Assembly: GCA_030142905.1 (NCBI GenBank)
Contig: JASJOG010000012.1
Coordinates: 2,985,501 to 3,049,500, forward strand
Reading direction: 5' to 3'
Length of the DNA: 64,000 bases
Source: Heliopora coerulea
Taxonomy: Eukaryota; Cnidaria; Anthozoa; Scleralcyonacea; Helioporidae
Made by a program: the position numbers and the translations under genes. Below the pieces are notes generated by a model. It was not told where the DNA came from and did not search any database. It saw only the letters and a program-made list of their open reading frames with translations. This document shows, piece after piece, positions 33,568-45,491 of the stretch. Numbering within the stretch: position 1 is the stretch's first letter; each line of letters starts with the position of its first letter.

Positions 33568-33950
33568 AATTGAACAAATTTTCACCAAGAGTTGGACAAC
33601 TCCGCTCTCGTTTTCTAAGAGGAATAGTCAACGTCAGCTTCATCTCATTTGACCATTTTTTCATAATAGAGACCTCTAACCTTAGATTTAAGATAGGTTT
33701 ATGCCAGGACTGTTGGTTCCTTCAAGAAAGTCTTGTTGGACATGCTAAGCACAACGATGACTTTTTTCATATCAAAATACTGGTGGTAGTCTATTTTATT
33801 GAGCCATAACTACTGATGGCACGGTTGACTTATGTTATACGTCGCCAATTGGTCGAACAGCTGGTCTGCAGAAGAATTAACTGTCGCTAAGGGAATGATT
33901 AAATACAGTGATAAGGTACATCTGTCAAGAAACTATTTCTTCTGATTACA
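33568..33950 (-). pseudogene. Short ORF repeat family, member 3
   Basis: The minus-strand reading contains TYNISQPCHQ, a TAG stop, then IDYHQYFDMKK, aligned with members at 17369-17793 and 29245-29470. A partial fourth trace lies at about 34025-34135. Family not recognised. Confidence 0.35.
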
Positions 33951-35184
33951 TTTTCTATTGTATATTGCATTAACTACTTATTGTTTTCTAACACAGAAAA
34001 ATAATTGTCACTAAATTCAGGGAACTTATATTAAAAACTGAACAAATTTACACTAAGACTTCGACAAAAGGCTCTGGTTTTCGAAGAGGAACATTCAACT
34101 CGAGCTTCATCTCATTTGACAAATTTCTAATAGAAAACTCGGCCACGGTTGCAAGGAAACGATAGTCATCCAAATGATGATAGGCATTTTTTTATGGAAC
34201 TACGTTTTCATTATTGGGTAATTTTGGCTTTTTTTCTATCGGAGAAAATTTTTTTGATTTACTCCAGTGGCGTACCAAGAAGTGGGGCCGGAGGGCATAC
34301 CGCCCAACCATGATCATTCCAAGTTCGTCGGTACATTATCGGCAAAATGGCAAAGGGATATTCTTTCTTCTTTATTGTGCACTAACAAACATATTTTAAT
34401 ACGAAGTTTTCTCTAACTACTTAAAAAGATTCCAACAATTTCTACTTGAGTTTTTCGAGCTTCTAATTTACTTCAAGAACATGAATTACTTGAGTTGTTA
34501 TTTCGAACTTATTCTAATATTCTCACGCTTTTGTTGCAATGTTTTAGTACCAATCGTAGACTTTGGAATTTGTAAAAAAACTAGAGAAGGGGAAAAGGTA
34601 CATGACTGGAATCCGAGTAGGAAAGTCCACATCACCTCTGTGTCCATGAAGTTAATGGACAGAACAGTGACGTTAACTGCAAGAGGATGTTTTATTTAGT
34701 TTGTTGGCACATATTCGATTATGTTCCCCCTGAACAGCGCGGACCTGATTACGCCAGTGATCCCCCCTCTACAGTTTCACCCAAGTAGACCGTCGGTGCA
34801 TCACTGGCGAAATAGCAAAGGGATATTCTTTCTTTTTTATCATCCATTAACAAACATTTTTCTACGAAATTCCCTCAATCTACTTAAAGAGATTCCGACG
34901 ATTTTTACTTGAGTTTTTCAAGTCACTTACAGATTTACTTCGACAACATGAATTATTGAAGCTGTTATTTTGAACTTATCCTAATATTCTCTCGCTTTTG
35001 TTGCAATGTTAGCTTTCATGGGGGAATTAGAATGTACAATATCCTCAAAAACTAGTTTTAGCAGATTTTTCATGAAGGAAGAGCCAATGGGTTGCCATGG
35101 ATTCCACGAATAATTTGAGCAGAATATTCAAAGTGATAATCATGAACTTCGTGTCAAGCTCATTGCTCAAAATTTTGTTATAAC
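33951..35184. other. 3' flank of G2; no gene seen
   Basis: It contains the block CTCACGCTTTTGTTGCAATG twice in related form (34522 and 34991), also found at 9340, 18120-18400 and 47630. These are duplicated GPCR 3' flanks, not coding. Confidence 0.55.
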
Positions 35185-36192
35185 CTAAACACGTGTTAGT
35201 TTTTCATGCGAAGTTTCCTCCCCGTTGTGTTTAACCTTCGTTATCGTTGTCTTCCAAATACGTTGGTAGCCTGAACGTAAATTTCGATCAAATACTCCGT
35301 ATACCAAGGGATTCACTGCAGAAGTTCCAGTTAAGCTTATAATGAATAACCACCATCTAAAATCGCTAGTTTCACCAAATACCCCAGTGGAGAATAAAAG
35401 CCACCATAACTGATATGGCAAGGATGTTACTCCAAAACAAATGACAACAGTTGCACTAACAATGAATGTTCGGATATTTCGATGATGTTTTATTCTTTCT
35501 AAACGTCTAAGTTCTCCGGTAACCTCTCTGGCAGTAGCGGTACCATGTGATCTTATGGATTTTGTCTTTTCATCTTGTTTTATGAGCGCCTTGCATATCT
35601 TCCAGTAAAGAATCGACAACATTGTGACTGGAATAAAACATTGAATGAAAAATAGGAATACCGTATAAATTTCATTTAGTGCCCAATTCGGCCAATTCTC
35701 GACACATTCACGAGTGGGTTTCATAAATTGTAAAACCAAGATAAATGGAATTGTACAAATTATCGCAAAAACGTATACCACACAAGCAACACATTTTAGT
35801 TTTCGTCGACTTACAGCCTGTTTTAGGGGATATATAACAGCACGGTAACGGACGACGGCAATGACGACCATAAAGTACCCTCCAGCTGTAAAAAGCACTG
35901 TTTGCATCGGATACCATATTTTACACATTGCAAAGGAGCGAATGAATGGCGAATTTGGTGACAAAAGGTTGTAGGTATCACCAAAACTAAACACCAGATG
36001 AAGTAGGTCACAGACGGTCAAGTACAGAATGACGCTGTAATAGGTATTTTTGAGATGATTTGTTGGGCTGCAGATGGAGCAAATCACTAGGGTGTTTCCT
36101 AACACTCCAACCACCTGAACCAATGAAAGAGCTACGGCTGAAAGATAATCAGGGAAAATATTTTCTTGTGTCACATTCATCATCATCATCAT
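35185..36192 (-). CDS. Class A GPCR G2, intronless
   Basis: A 335-residue 7TM receptor closely related to G1: NVTQENIFPDYL N-terminus with sequon NVT, GVLGN in TM1, LTVCD in TM2, AMCKIW Cys, VVRYRAVIYPL in place of DRY, VTSLP in TM6 (no Trp), and NPLVY in TM7. The start lies in an ATG microsatellite giving five Met codons, so the exact start is ambiguous; the last Met before NVTQ is equally possible. The C-tail (KVKHNGEETSHEKLTRV) runs through what is 3' untranslated sequence in G1, because the G1 stop is not preserved. The 5' and 3' flanks match G1. Confidence 0.9.
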   Translation of the reverse strand: MMMMMNVTQENIFPDYLSAVALSLVQVVGVLGNTLVICSICSPTNHLKNTYYSVILYLTVCDLLHLVFSFGDTYNLLSPNSPFIRSFAMCKIWYPMQTVLFTAGGYFMVVIAVVRYRAVIYPLKQAVSRRKLKCVACVVYVFAIICTIPFILVLQFMKPTRECVENWPNWALNEIYTVFLFFIQCFIPVTMLSILYWKICKALIKQDEKTKSIRSHGTATAREVTGELRRLERIKHHRNIRTFIVSATVVICFGVTSLPYQLWWLLFSTGVFGETSDFRWWLFIISLTGTSAVNPLVYGVFDRNLRSGYQRIWKTTITKVKHNGEETSHEKLTRV

Positions 36193-38261
36193 CCAACTTA
36201 CATCGATATTCGTTATTGGGACGTTTACGAAACCACGACGATAAACATCAAAGGGGACAAAACTTTACGAAAGAATTTTTCATTACTGTTGTCTTCGCAG
36301 CTTGCGTCAACTGCCCATTGTGTTTGGTAAGTCTTGACGCTGTAGCTTGTTTATGACAACGCGCAGTAAATTCAATGCCTTATCACAGACATGTGATGAA
36401 CATATGGATACGTACTGATAGGTGTAGCTGCCATCGAGCATGCGTATCTTTAAAGAATACTATAGCATTTACAATCGACTGCTAACTGTTAATTTATCTA
36501 GACACACGATTTTCGTTCATCAGAATTATTGACTTATTATCTTTAAAGAACGCTTTTTAAATAACACTGTCTGTCCTTTTTCAATTTCTGTTGATTTACA
36601 ATTCTTTTCATTTACAGCTAAAGGTTTCATTTTATTTTCCTCCGTTTCATTTAGCTCGCAATAATGGATTGTAAAACCGTGGAGCATGACAAGCTCCAAT
36701 TTAGAAATCTAGACAATCTAGAGGAAGAAAAAGTTTCCTTAATCTATCATCCAATTAAAGACTTTTGGATATTCAAATTATTCAATGCGATCAACAAGTC
36801 ACGTCTTAAGCTCACTCTAACGTCTTCCTCTCCAGTCGGTCAATAAACTAATAAGACGTTTCTACCTTTGAGTACGAAATTCAACATTCAAATTCCAACG
36901 ATTATATGAACGCAGGGACAAAAGTTCACTTTTCCGTGTCGTGGAATATCAGTGAAACAATTTACTGCATTCTATTTGTTTTCGCCTTCAAGCAATAAGC
37001 GGTATCCTAAATATCTGTATTTTATCATCCTGTTTTAAATTATCACGGAATCGATACTTAACTTTGGTAATATTACAAAGCACAGAGAATGGCAACAATA
37101 TAATTTGCTTTTCCCTTACAAGTATCTCTTTCATTCAGAGCTAATAAACACGCAGTGAAGTTCTGTTGGGTTATAGAGGTAGTACATAAGTTCAAAGAAC
37201 ATGAGGGAAGCATGCGAGGGTAGTGATATGAGAATACCGTACAATTCCGAAAAAAACATATCGGTTTATTCCGAGTTGACTTGTTTTTTATGGTAATCGT
37301 TTCCTTATTTATAGGGCGGTTTTTATAAAAAGCCATTCTTTTAAGTAGTACTTACCGAAAAAAATTGTCTAAATCCTTCTTCAAGAAAGGCGTAAAAGGC
37401 TTTCTTCTCCATGTCATCTTTAGACACTTTTTTGACACACATACTAAGGTGTTTTCGTTAATTTTTTATGTGATGCAAAAAAATATGATACAGGAAATAA
37501 AATCATGTGTGAAACAAATGTAATTTAAACTTCTTTTCCTAAACGTAATCATCATTTCTTATCATTTCCCAAAAATAATGAAATTCTCCTTGAAATGATA
37601 GCAATTTATAGGAAAGATAATAATACAGATAAGAAGTTTAACCAAGATAGGTAACACCATTGTGTGGAACATAGTGCACCGGGGTGTGGGAATTTCGCTA
37701 GAATTTCAAAGTTCTAACTCTACTAGAAATATAGATACGCAACCACCCCTCACCCACCATTTCATCATATCCCTTGAGAATGGGGACCAAGTTGATGGAT
37801 TGTAAACGTCGTTAAAGAACTTAAAACTTAAAATAAATGAGAAATTACCCTTATTACAACTGAAAATTTATAAAATTATTAAATGCTGAAAAAAAGTCGT
37901 TTGAAAGCACTGAAAATTAACAATAACAACAAGAAAGTTGCCGTGAATCTTGTGTTCCGCATCTAGAACCTTATCCATCAACAGTCTATAGTTGAGAGAA
38001 CTGAGGAAGAGCGTGCGATGAACAGCTTTCGTTTCCAAAAAGATCGAAAATGTAACTCAACTGATGAGAATTATTTGAACTATTGGCTCTATGCAGGCAA
38101 ATTGTAAGGAAAACAAAAAAGAAAAGTATAATTTGGAATAAACATTACGAGAAAAAAAAGGGCAGTAACAGCAATATTATCAGAAGAAACAAGAGTCGCC
38201 GGCAGGGACTAAACGTCGGACATTAGAATCTGTAGACAAACTCTTCACCGGCTTAAACGTC
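36193..38261. other. 5' flank of G2 and unit B non-coding DNA
   Basis: No gene. It aligns with 10732-13771 apart from the Penelope insertion. The ORF at 36664-36846 has no counterpart frame in unit A. Confidence 0.55.
37179..37189. other. Empty target site of the Penelope insertion
   Basis: A single GTAGTACATAA with the same flanks (TTATAGAG on the left, GTTCAAAGAACATGA on the right) that surround the filled sites at 11993-12729 and 61446-62182. Confidence 0.95.
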
Positions 38262-38730
38262 TCAGCGGTGATGGGCGATACCACAAATTGATTAGATACG
38301 ATACCGATTACTTTTGGGGTCTGGTATCGACGGTATCGATTACTCAATTTGCTTACTTAGGCCACATTTTTCGTGCACAAATTTTCTTTGCACGATTTCT
38401 CAAAAATTTATGTGTAGAATGACAAATACACAGTTTTGTCTTTCTCAAGTAAAAGAAGATAGATTTGGCCAAAGAAATATTTGAGATCTTGTTTTAGTGT
38501 TGGGAAACATCAAACCCTTCATTTGTTCGTTTAATCTTTTAAAATAATTCCATACTAAGTTTCTAGTTTGCTTATTTTCCGCAGAACTTGTCATCATTAT
38601 AAATGTAACATCCAACCAGGCCAAGTAATCGGAAGCATGTTCGATACCAATCCCAGTATCGATTACTCGTGGTAGGAACTTGGTATTGACGGTATCGATT
38701 ACTCAGTAATAAGTAATCGCCCGTCTCTGC
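38262..38730. mobile_element. MITE with repeated GGTATCGA motif (unit B)
   Basis: Orthologous in position to 13772-14242, with left end CAGCGGTGATGGGCGATACC and right end AGTAATCGCCCGTCTCTG. It was present before the A/B duplication. Confidence 0.55.
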
Positions 38731-39639
38731 CTCTTAGTTGCTGGAATATTTAAACAGTCTATTAAACATTTTCTATTTTTGACAGTTTGTTGCCATATTT
38801 TCATTACAATTTTGCCTTTGTTAATTTCCATGGAGGAAACAAAAAGTTTTATGAATAATTCTACTTAACAACTGAAAAAAACACAAACAAGTCTATCGTC
38901 ATAAATTAAAATTGTGTGCTACAGCAAAACCTTGTATTCGTTGAACTGTTTCGTGTGTGTTATTATTTCGTGATAGCGTGGTTTGCTCGTGGGACTTCAT
39001 GTAAGATTTCGTTCAAACAGATCTATAGCAAAACTAAACCAAATAATTATCAGCATTTTATGACAAATACCAAGAAAAGTATTTCACTAGAAGTTTTTCC
39101 CTTACATATCTGAGTTTTTCGAGGGTTTTTCAAACTTTTTCGGACGGTAGTCTTGTGAGAAATGTTAAGGTGTGAAGCTCGACAGTTCAAAATTCCGCGA
39201 TTCACGGTAGTCATTTCCCTTGCATGAGCAGCGTCATCACTCTACCATTATGAATTGCGTTTTTGATTAAAAGCGAAAAGGTCCATTAAGGGTATTGTTA
39301 ATTTTTTTTTGTAAAGTATACTGGTGGTCAAGACTTCGTCAGTCGTTCATTTCCTCATCTATTTTTACATATATTTTTTTGTGCAGACGTGTCCTATCAA
39401 TTGAAAATAAAATGGAACTCCCACAGCTAATTTCCATCGTGTGCTACGTTTAATTGACACATTAAGTAAAGATGACACAGAATGTAAAATATAAGCATTT
39501 TTCATATCATGCAAGCTTGATGGACAATTGTAAAGTAACGCTTTCAAAACTCTATAACAAGTCCGCTAGAGCACGTCTGGAACTACTCAAAACAGCTTAC
39601 CTATACACTTTGTGACACCTTTTGCTTTTGATTGCCAGA

Positions 39640-40640
39640 TAATATACTATCATTTCTGCCAAAGTCGAACTCATTCATTAGCGTAGCTATGGGGGCAGGG
39701 AAACCAGTTGCCCCCCTTTTCGTCCTGGCAAGGTTTGTCGGTACATCCAGTACATTTGTCGGTACATTAAAACTGTCTGTTGCGAATTCTGTTTGCGTTT
39801 GAATTATCAAGTTAAAAAATTTTTAAATAAACTCAGACGAAAGTTAAGTACGGGTAAGACTTTGAATACAAAATGTTCGTAAGGAATTCTGTTTTGGTTA
39901 TTTTTTTCACCGACAAAAATGATAGATCCCGTAAACCCTCAGGAGAAAGTGGTTGTGGGTAGCGTGGATGGCCGAAAAAGATATGTCACTTTTGCGTTAA
40001 ATCATTTTCAAAATTTTAAACCATTATACCAGCCAAAGCCGGCAAAACGGTAAAAATAATTTACTCCTTTATCCAATCTCAAATTTTTCTGCCCTCGGTT
40101 TTGGTAACTTTGATTTTTCTATAATTATATTTGACAGTACATTGCTAACATCTTGTCGGTATATTTGTCTGAAATTTCCCAACTCTCCACTTTCAAATTT
40201 CTGGCTCGCGACTGAACTCATTAACGTGAAAATACATTCATTCTATTGAATCGACACTCATTTACGCTTATGTCATGTTCAGTTAAAATTTTTGCATACA
40301 AAGTAACATACATTAGCATAGATACGGAACTAATTGTATGAAAGGGCATTCAATAGCGTCAACAGACGACCATAAATACCATTCTACTTCACATTTGTGA
40401 CGATAAAATTTCAATTACGCACCACAGTTGCCTAGCGTGTTGCAGCGTCAAATTAAGGTTATATAAAATACTGACATGTATATTTCAAACTGTTAAAGAA
40501 CTTTAGTTCACAGCACTTTGCTAATGATTGTTGCTTTCTATGCAAAAGTTTTAACTGAACGTGAAAAAGGTGTAAATGGGTGCTGATTCAATATAATGAA
40601 TGCATTTCAATAATAGCATATTTTCGGGTAATTAATAGCA
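39640..40640. mobile_element. Interrupted palindromic MITE (unit B)
   Basis: Counterpart of 15148-16205, with the same nested insert (GCGTAGCTATGGGGGCAGGG to CTGGCTCGC, about 39688-40208). Both insertions therefore pre-date the A/B duplication. Confidence 0.55.
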
Positions 40641-41079
40641 ATTCTAAGGTCTAATTGGCGCGTTAGGTAGAAAAATGAAAGCATACCTCATATCATGCAA
40701 GTTTAATGGAGAACAGCCATGTACTTTCTACGAAACATTACAAACCTTGTTTGGAACTTGGAAAAAAAGACGGAGTGTCTTTGTCTCATGAATAACATTG
40801 TTATACATCAGACTAATTTATGCCAATACATACCCTGGAGTGCTGTAAGCTCCCGAGTGATTCACGCACAAAGGTATTTAAAAGTATTTCAAGTCAAGTA
40901 ATATTATTTGAGTTCATGGCTGTATTAACTGGAGATGTGAAAGGTGTTATCAGCTCGGAAACTCCGCGTTGGTCGCCAGTTCATCGGACAAAACAACAAC
41001 ACGCACGTTGCATGGTGATTAGTCGTTCAAAACTATATTTCCAGCCTTATTTAGGAAAGAGATTTGCACCTTTTGCTGT

Positions 41080-41325
41080 TCATTACCAGAAAATATTCTA
41101 TTATTAGGCAAGATAAATATTTTGAATAATTGAAATTTTGTTGTCCGTAATGTGTAGTAGAATGGTGTTAATGGTCGTCTGTTGGCGCTATAAAATGCCT
41201 TTTGATGCAAATGGTTGCGTATCTACGCTAGTCAATGTCGACTGAATGAAATGAATGTATTTCTATGTTAATGAGTTTGAGATTGGCGTTAATGATGGTA
41301 TATTTTCTGGTAATGAACAGCAAAA
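41080..41325. mobile_element. Palindromic MITE, short form (unit B)
   Basis: Counterpart of 16645-16905, with ends GTTCATTACCAGAAAATATT and its inverted form TATATTTTCTGGTAATGAAC. Confidence 0.65.
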
Positions 41326-41845
41326 GATGCAGTAGGAAAATGCGTATAACAGTATCCATACAGTTCGATCTTTTGCGCAGAACCTAATAGATCATAGGTA
41401 ATGGGAACAAAGCAACCTCGACATTAACTCTAGACAGGGTAGTGATTTGAGAATAACGTAGGCTTAATGCGGGCTGTAATCCAGTGAACAATTGACTTTT
41501 TGCGAAGCAGCGCACTTTTTGTTAGGCAATTCTTGCTATTTTAAGTTCGAAGAATGATCTCAGATCCCTAGTTAATCGTTTCCATTAAAGTTCGCAGGAA
41601 AAATTGAGAGTTCAATATCCATGCAGACAAGTTTTTCGTTGGAAAAAAAAATTGACGTCGGGAAAACATCTAGCCCTTGAAATCTACCAGTTACTTGAAC
41701 TGAATATCCAAAGTGAAAGACATCATCATCCTGGCACGCCCACTGCTCAGAATTTTTTATTACCAGACTTGTCTTCTATACATATTGAGCAGGTTTTTCG
41801 TGTAAAATTCCTACCAAACGTAACTAAAGTAGTGAATATTGCCTT

Positions 41846-42835
41846 TTAACATGATCTCAATGTTGTTATCATTTTATTCCAAAAGCGTTTATAGGCTGAA
41901 AGAAAAGTTCGATCTAACACTCCGTATATGAAAGGATTCACTGCAGAAGTTCCAAACAAGCATATCATCCACGACCACGGTAGAAATTTATAAATCTCAT
42001 CTGATGTCCCAATGACGAATATAAACAACCATAACTTATATGCCAATGAAGTTAGTCCAAAACAAATGACAACAGTAGCACTAACAATGAATGTTCGGAC
42101 ATTTCGATGATGTTTTATCCTTTGTAGACGTGTAAGTTCTCCGATAACCTCTCTGGCATTATCAGTTACAGATGATCTCATGGATTTCGTCTGTTCATCT
42201 TGTTTCATGAGCGCCTTGCATATCTTCCAGTAAAGAATCGACAACATTGTGACTGGAATAAAATATTGGATGAAAAAGAGGAATACTATATAAATGACGT
42301 TTAGTGCCCAATTCGGCCACTTCTCGACACATTTACGAGTGGGTTTCATGAATTGTAGAACCAAGATGTGAGGAATTGCACAAATTATCGCAAAAACGTA
42401 TACCACACAAGCAACAAATTTTAGTTTTCGTCGACTTACAGCCTGTTTTAGGGGATATATAACAGCACGGTAACGGACGATCGCAATGACGACCATAAAG
42501 TACCCTCCAGCTGTATGAAACACTGTTTGCGTCGGGGACCATGTTTTACACACTGCAAAGGAGCGAACGAATGGCGAATTTGGTGACAAAATGTTGTAGG
42601 TATCACCAATACTAAGCACCAGATGAAGTAGGTCACAGACGGCCAAATACAGAACGAGGCTGTAATAGTTATTTTTGAGATGACTTGTTGGGCTGCAGAT
42701 GGAGCAAATCACCAGGGTGTTTCCTAACACTCCAATTGCCTGAACCAAGGATTGAGCTACGGCTGAAAGATAATCAGGAGAAAGAGTATCTTGTGTCGTG
42801 TTTACCATTGTTCGGTTGAAGTCGATATTCGTCAC
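41846..42835 (-). CDS. Class A GPCR G3, intronless
   Basis: A 329-residue 7TM receptor of the G1 subfamily. Seen: N-terminal sequons NRT and NTT, GVLGN in TM1, LAVCD in TM2, AVCKTW Cys, IVRYRAVIYPL instead of DRY, GLTSLAYKLW in TM6 where even the conserved Pro is Ala, and GTSAVNPFIYG in TM7. The third extracellular loop (IGTSDEIYKFLPWSW) differs strongly from G1 and G2, which suggests a changed ligand surface. The start at 42833-42835 could instead be the internal Met ten residues on (MVNTTQD), which aligns with the G1 start. Its 3' flank is unlike that of G1/G2. Confidence 0.9.
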   Translation of the reverse strand: MTNIDFNRTMVNTTQDTLSPDYLSAVAQSLVQAIGVLGNTLVICSICSPTSHLKNNYYSLVLYLAVCDLLHLVLSIGDTYNILSPNSPFVRSFAVCKTWSPTQTVFHTAGGYFMVVIAIVRYRAVIYPLKQAVSRRKLKFVACVVYVFAIICAIPHILVLQFMKPTRKCVEKWPNWALNVIYIVFLFFIQYFIPVTMLSILYWKICKALMKQDEQTKSMRSSVTDNAREVIGELTRLQRIKHHRNVRTFIVSATVVICFGLTSLAYKLWLFIFVIGTSDEIYKFLPWSWMICLFGTSAVNPFIYGVLDRTFLSAYKRFWNKMITTLRSC

Positions 42836-43629
42836 TGTTGTACATTACTTATAACAGAACTCACTTTTATAACGTGCAGTAAATTCGCTGCCTCATGATT
42901 GACACGTGATGAACATATGGATGCGTATTTGTTCTGGGATATCAATGATTTAATTTATTTTATTTGCTTCAACATTTTATTAGTGAACCGTCTCCCAAAT
43001 ATTTAAAACTGTATTTCGCCATCCGTTTTTATTTTACTAGAGAATCTATGCCTGGCTTAGCTAGCACTGTGAAGTTGCATGGAAAATGGACAATATAATT
43101 CGTTTCTCGCTGTTGGGTCACTTTCAGTAAGGAAACAGTAAACGTGCCGTGAACATCTGTAGGGCAATAGAGGCACGACAGAAGTTGAAAAGACACAGGA
43201 GAAGTGTGCAAAGTTATCTACTTTTGGAGCAAAAAGCTATCACTTGGTAAATGCAGTCAGACAACCGGTCTTGTAAGTTAAAAAAAGACCCATAACAGAA
43301 ATGAAGTAAAGTTTACATTATTCATACCTTCCCTTAGCCCAGGAGCCTGTGTTCTGTAATCTCAAGAGGAATATGAAAGCCCAGGAAAATATCTTTACGA
43401 AAGCCATCGAGTCGGACACAGAAGTAAAATCATAATATTTAATGAAGTTCTAACGTTTCTTTGTATTCATCATAACATCATGAGAGAATAATTTACATAA
43501 CTGCCTAAAGCCTAAGTATATAGTTACAGGGTGTAATAATATTCATGCATTAACCAATAAGAGGACGTACTAAAAATAAAACTTACAGGTATGAGTAACA
43601 CTAACAACATGGAAGAAAGAAAGAAGAAA
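42836..43629. other. No gene seen
   Basis: Only the first ~100 bp keep similarity to the G1/G2 5' flank (GTGATGAACATATGGA). The rest has no recognised feature. Confidence 0.45.
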
Positions 43630-44757
43630 TTATAAAAGGAAAAGTGACGCTGAGCCAATATTGGCATTTAAAGAGGATTTAAGATTGCGAATGAGTAGAC
43701 TTTCTCGTAAGAGAAGTTCGAACTCAAAAGGACAAGAAGAAAGGATTTTAAAATCATCAAAGGACACTGGGTGATCCGTGTCACGGTGGTGTGAAAGAAT
43801 ACTGGTGAGGGGAGGGTTAGTGCGCTTTTTACCTGTGAGAGGTGAGATTCCCATATGGTCAGATACGCGTGTATGGAGGTGCCGGATGGTTTCTCCGACA
43901 TACGAAGCTCCGCAGCTTCGACACGTAAAATGATAAACTACATGCGATCTTAAGCGTAGAGGAATCTTGTCTTTAAAAGAGAAGAAATGTGAAAGTCTAA
44001 CCGACAGGTGAGCAACACACCTGATGTTGATGCGGGGAAAAGCGGATGAGAAACGTTTTTTTTTATCTGAGTTAGGATATGAGAGAAATGTTGCCCAGTA
44101 AATGGTAAAGAGAGGTAAACAACACGTTTGGGAGCCGTAAGCGATTTAGTTGATTTGGAGAAGACTTTGTCTAGAAAGGAGGCGATACATCTGTCAAGAA
44201 GTTTTACTGGATAACCATTGTTAATAAAAATGCGTTTTAGTTTTTCTAGTTCAGCATGAAAAATAACGCATGTAGAACAAATACTGAAACAGCGGTTAAG
44301 TAAAGAGAAAATCAAACCCCTTTTGTGAGAGAACGGAATGAAGGAATCAAAGGAAGTGAGAAGACCTGTAAAAGTGGGTTTGCAGTAAACATTAGTTGAA
44401 AAGCAACCAATGGAACGGACGATATTGATGTCTAAGAACGGCAAGGATTTGTTGACTTCTAATTCATGCGTAAATTTTATTTTGGAATGCCTAGAGTTGA
44501 GATAATTGAGGAACGGAATAACGTGATCGGGAGAACGAAATAAAATGAAACAATCGTCAACATAACGACGGTAAGACAACGGTTTAAAATTAGACGGGCA
44601 ATCATCAAGCCAAACATACTCATAGTGAGAAAGAAAAATATTCGCAAAGAGAGGTCCCAGGGGAGAACCCATGGCAACGCCATCAACTTGTTGATAGACT
44701 TCGCCGTTGAACAGAAAATGGCAATTTTTTAGCTCTAAATTTAAAAGCTTTCGAAAC
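43630..44757 (-). pseudogene. Penelope-like element: RT C-terminal part and GIY-YIG domain
   Basis: Minus-strand reading: QQVDGVAMGSPLGPLFANIF, then RRYVDDCFILF (the RT catalytic YVDD), then LPFLDINIV, in one frame from about 44757 to 43950. After a frameshift near 43985 the GIY-YIG domain follows (VYHFTCRSCGASYVGETIRHL, RVSDHMG, LLLRESLLIRNLKSSLN) to 43630. The order RT then GIY-YIG and the VDGVAMGSPLGP block are diagnostic of EN-containing Penelope-like elements. It is 5'-truncated, with a stop just upstream of 44757 and the RT N-terminal blocks missing. It differs from the 12-kb fragment, so it is a separate lineage. Confidence 0.9.
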
Positions 44758-45491
44758 TCAAAAATTTAGTGGAGTTCAAAAGGTTTTTACCAACTCAACT
44801 AAATTTCATGGTTTTTCTATTTTTTAGATTTCTCTTTAGTTACAATCGAGAGCAGATGAAGCAAAAGAAAAAGTTGCTTTTCACGATATATTTCGCCTTG
44901 TTGAAAACAGCTTTAATTTCAGTAATGTCTTGAGATAAGCGGCAAGGATCTGGTTAGACTTAACAACAGGTAAAATATATTGAAAAAAAGCTATGCACTA
45001 GCATCTGTCTTAAATTTGCATTTCAATTACCCGCGCTCAAAAACAGCCTTTTCAAGACCAAAATATCACGCTTATGATACAACGTCAATGAGAGACTTGA
45101 TTTATTATAAAATTGCCAATGGCAAGGACAATCGGTTTGCAGCAGAATTAGCTTTTGAAATGACTTATTAAAGAACAAATACAACGAGAACGTTTAGTAA
45201 ACTACAGAAATTCTTTCTCCTGATTAAGCTTCAGGAGTAGCTCTGTCTTAGGTTCGGATGGTTGGGGTGATAGGCAAAGCCCTGATAACTTACTTCGTTT
45301 TTAAAATAAAGTCGTCCTACATAGCCGTTGTCAGCAATTTGTAACAAGTGACCAAATCCGCAAGTCAAGTGCACGTAACGCGCATGTTTAATGCTAACGC
45401 CCCCCCCCCGCCCCTCAAAAAAGGGTAAACATGTCAAAACTTATCCCATATTACAGTTTGTCGTCAATGAACAGGTTTCCAACAGATGACC
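44758..45491. other. 5' flank of plus-strand GPCR pseudogene
   Basis: No coding content. A 10-C run lies at about 45402. The end resembles the stretch before the 27.2-kb receptor. Confidence 0.4.

Larger units (their letters stand above)
34965..41713. repeat. Older duplication unit B (GPCR G2 plus 5.5 kb)
   Basis: Paralogue of 9310-17288 with the same order of landmarks but moderate divergence and many small indels. It retains the empty target site (37179-37189) of the Penelope insertion found in units A and C. Confidence 0.9.

Noticed and set aside
43668..43901. 77-codon minus ORF overlapping the Penelope GIY-YIG region
   Set aside because: It is an out-of-frame shadow; the GIY-YIG motifs are in the overlapping frame ending at 43630.
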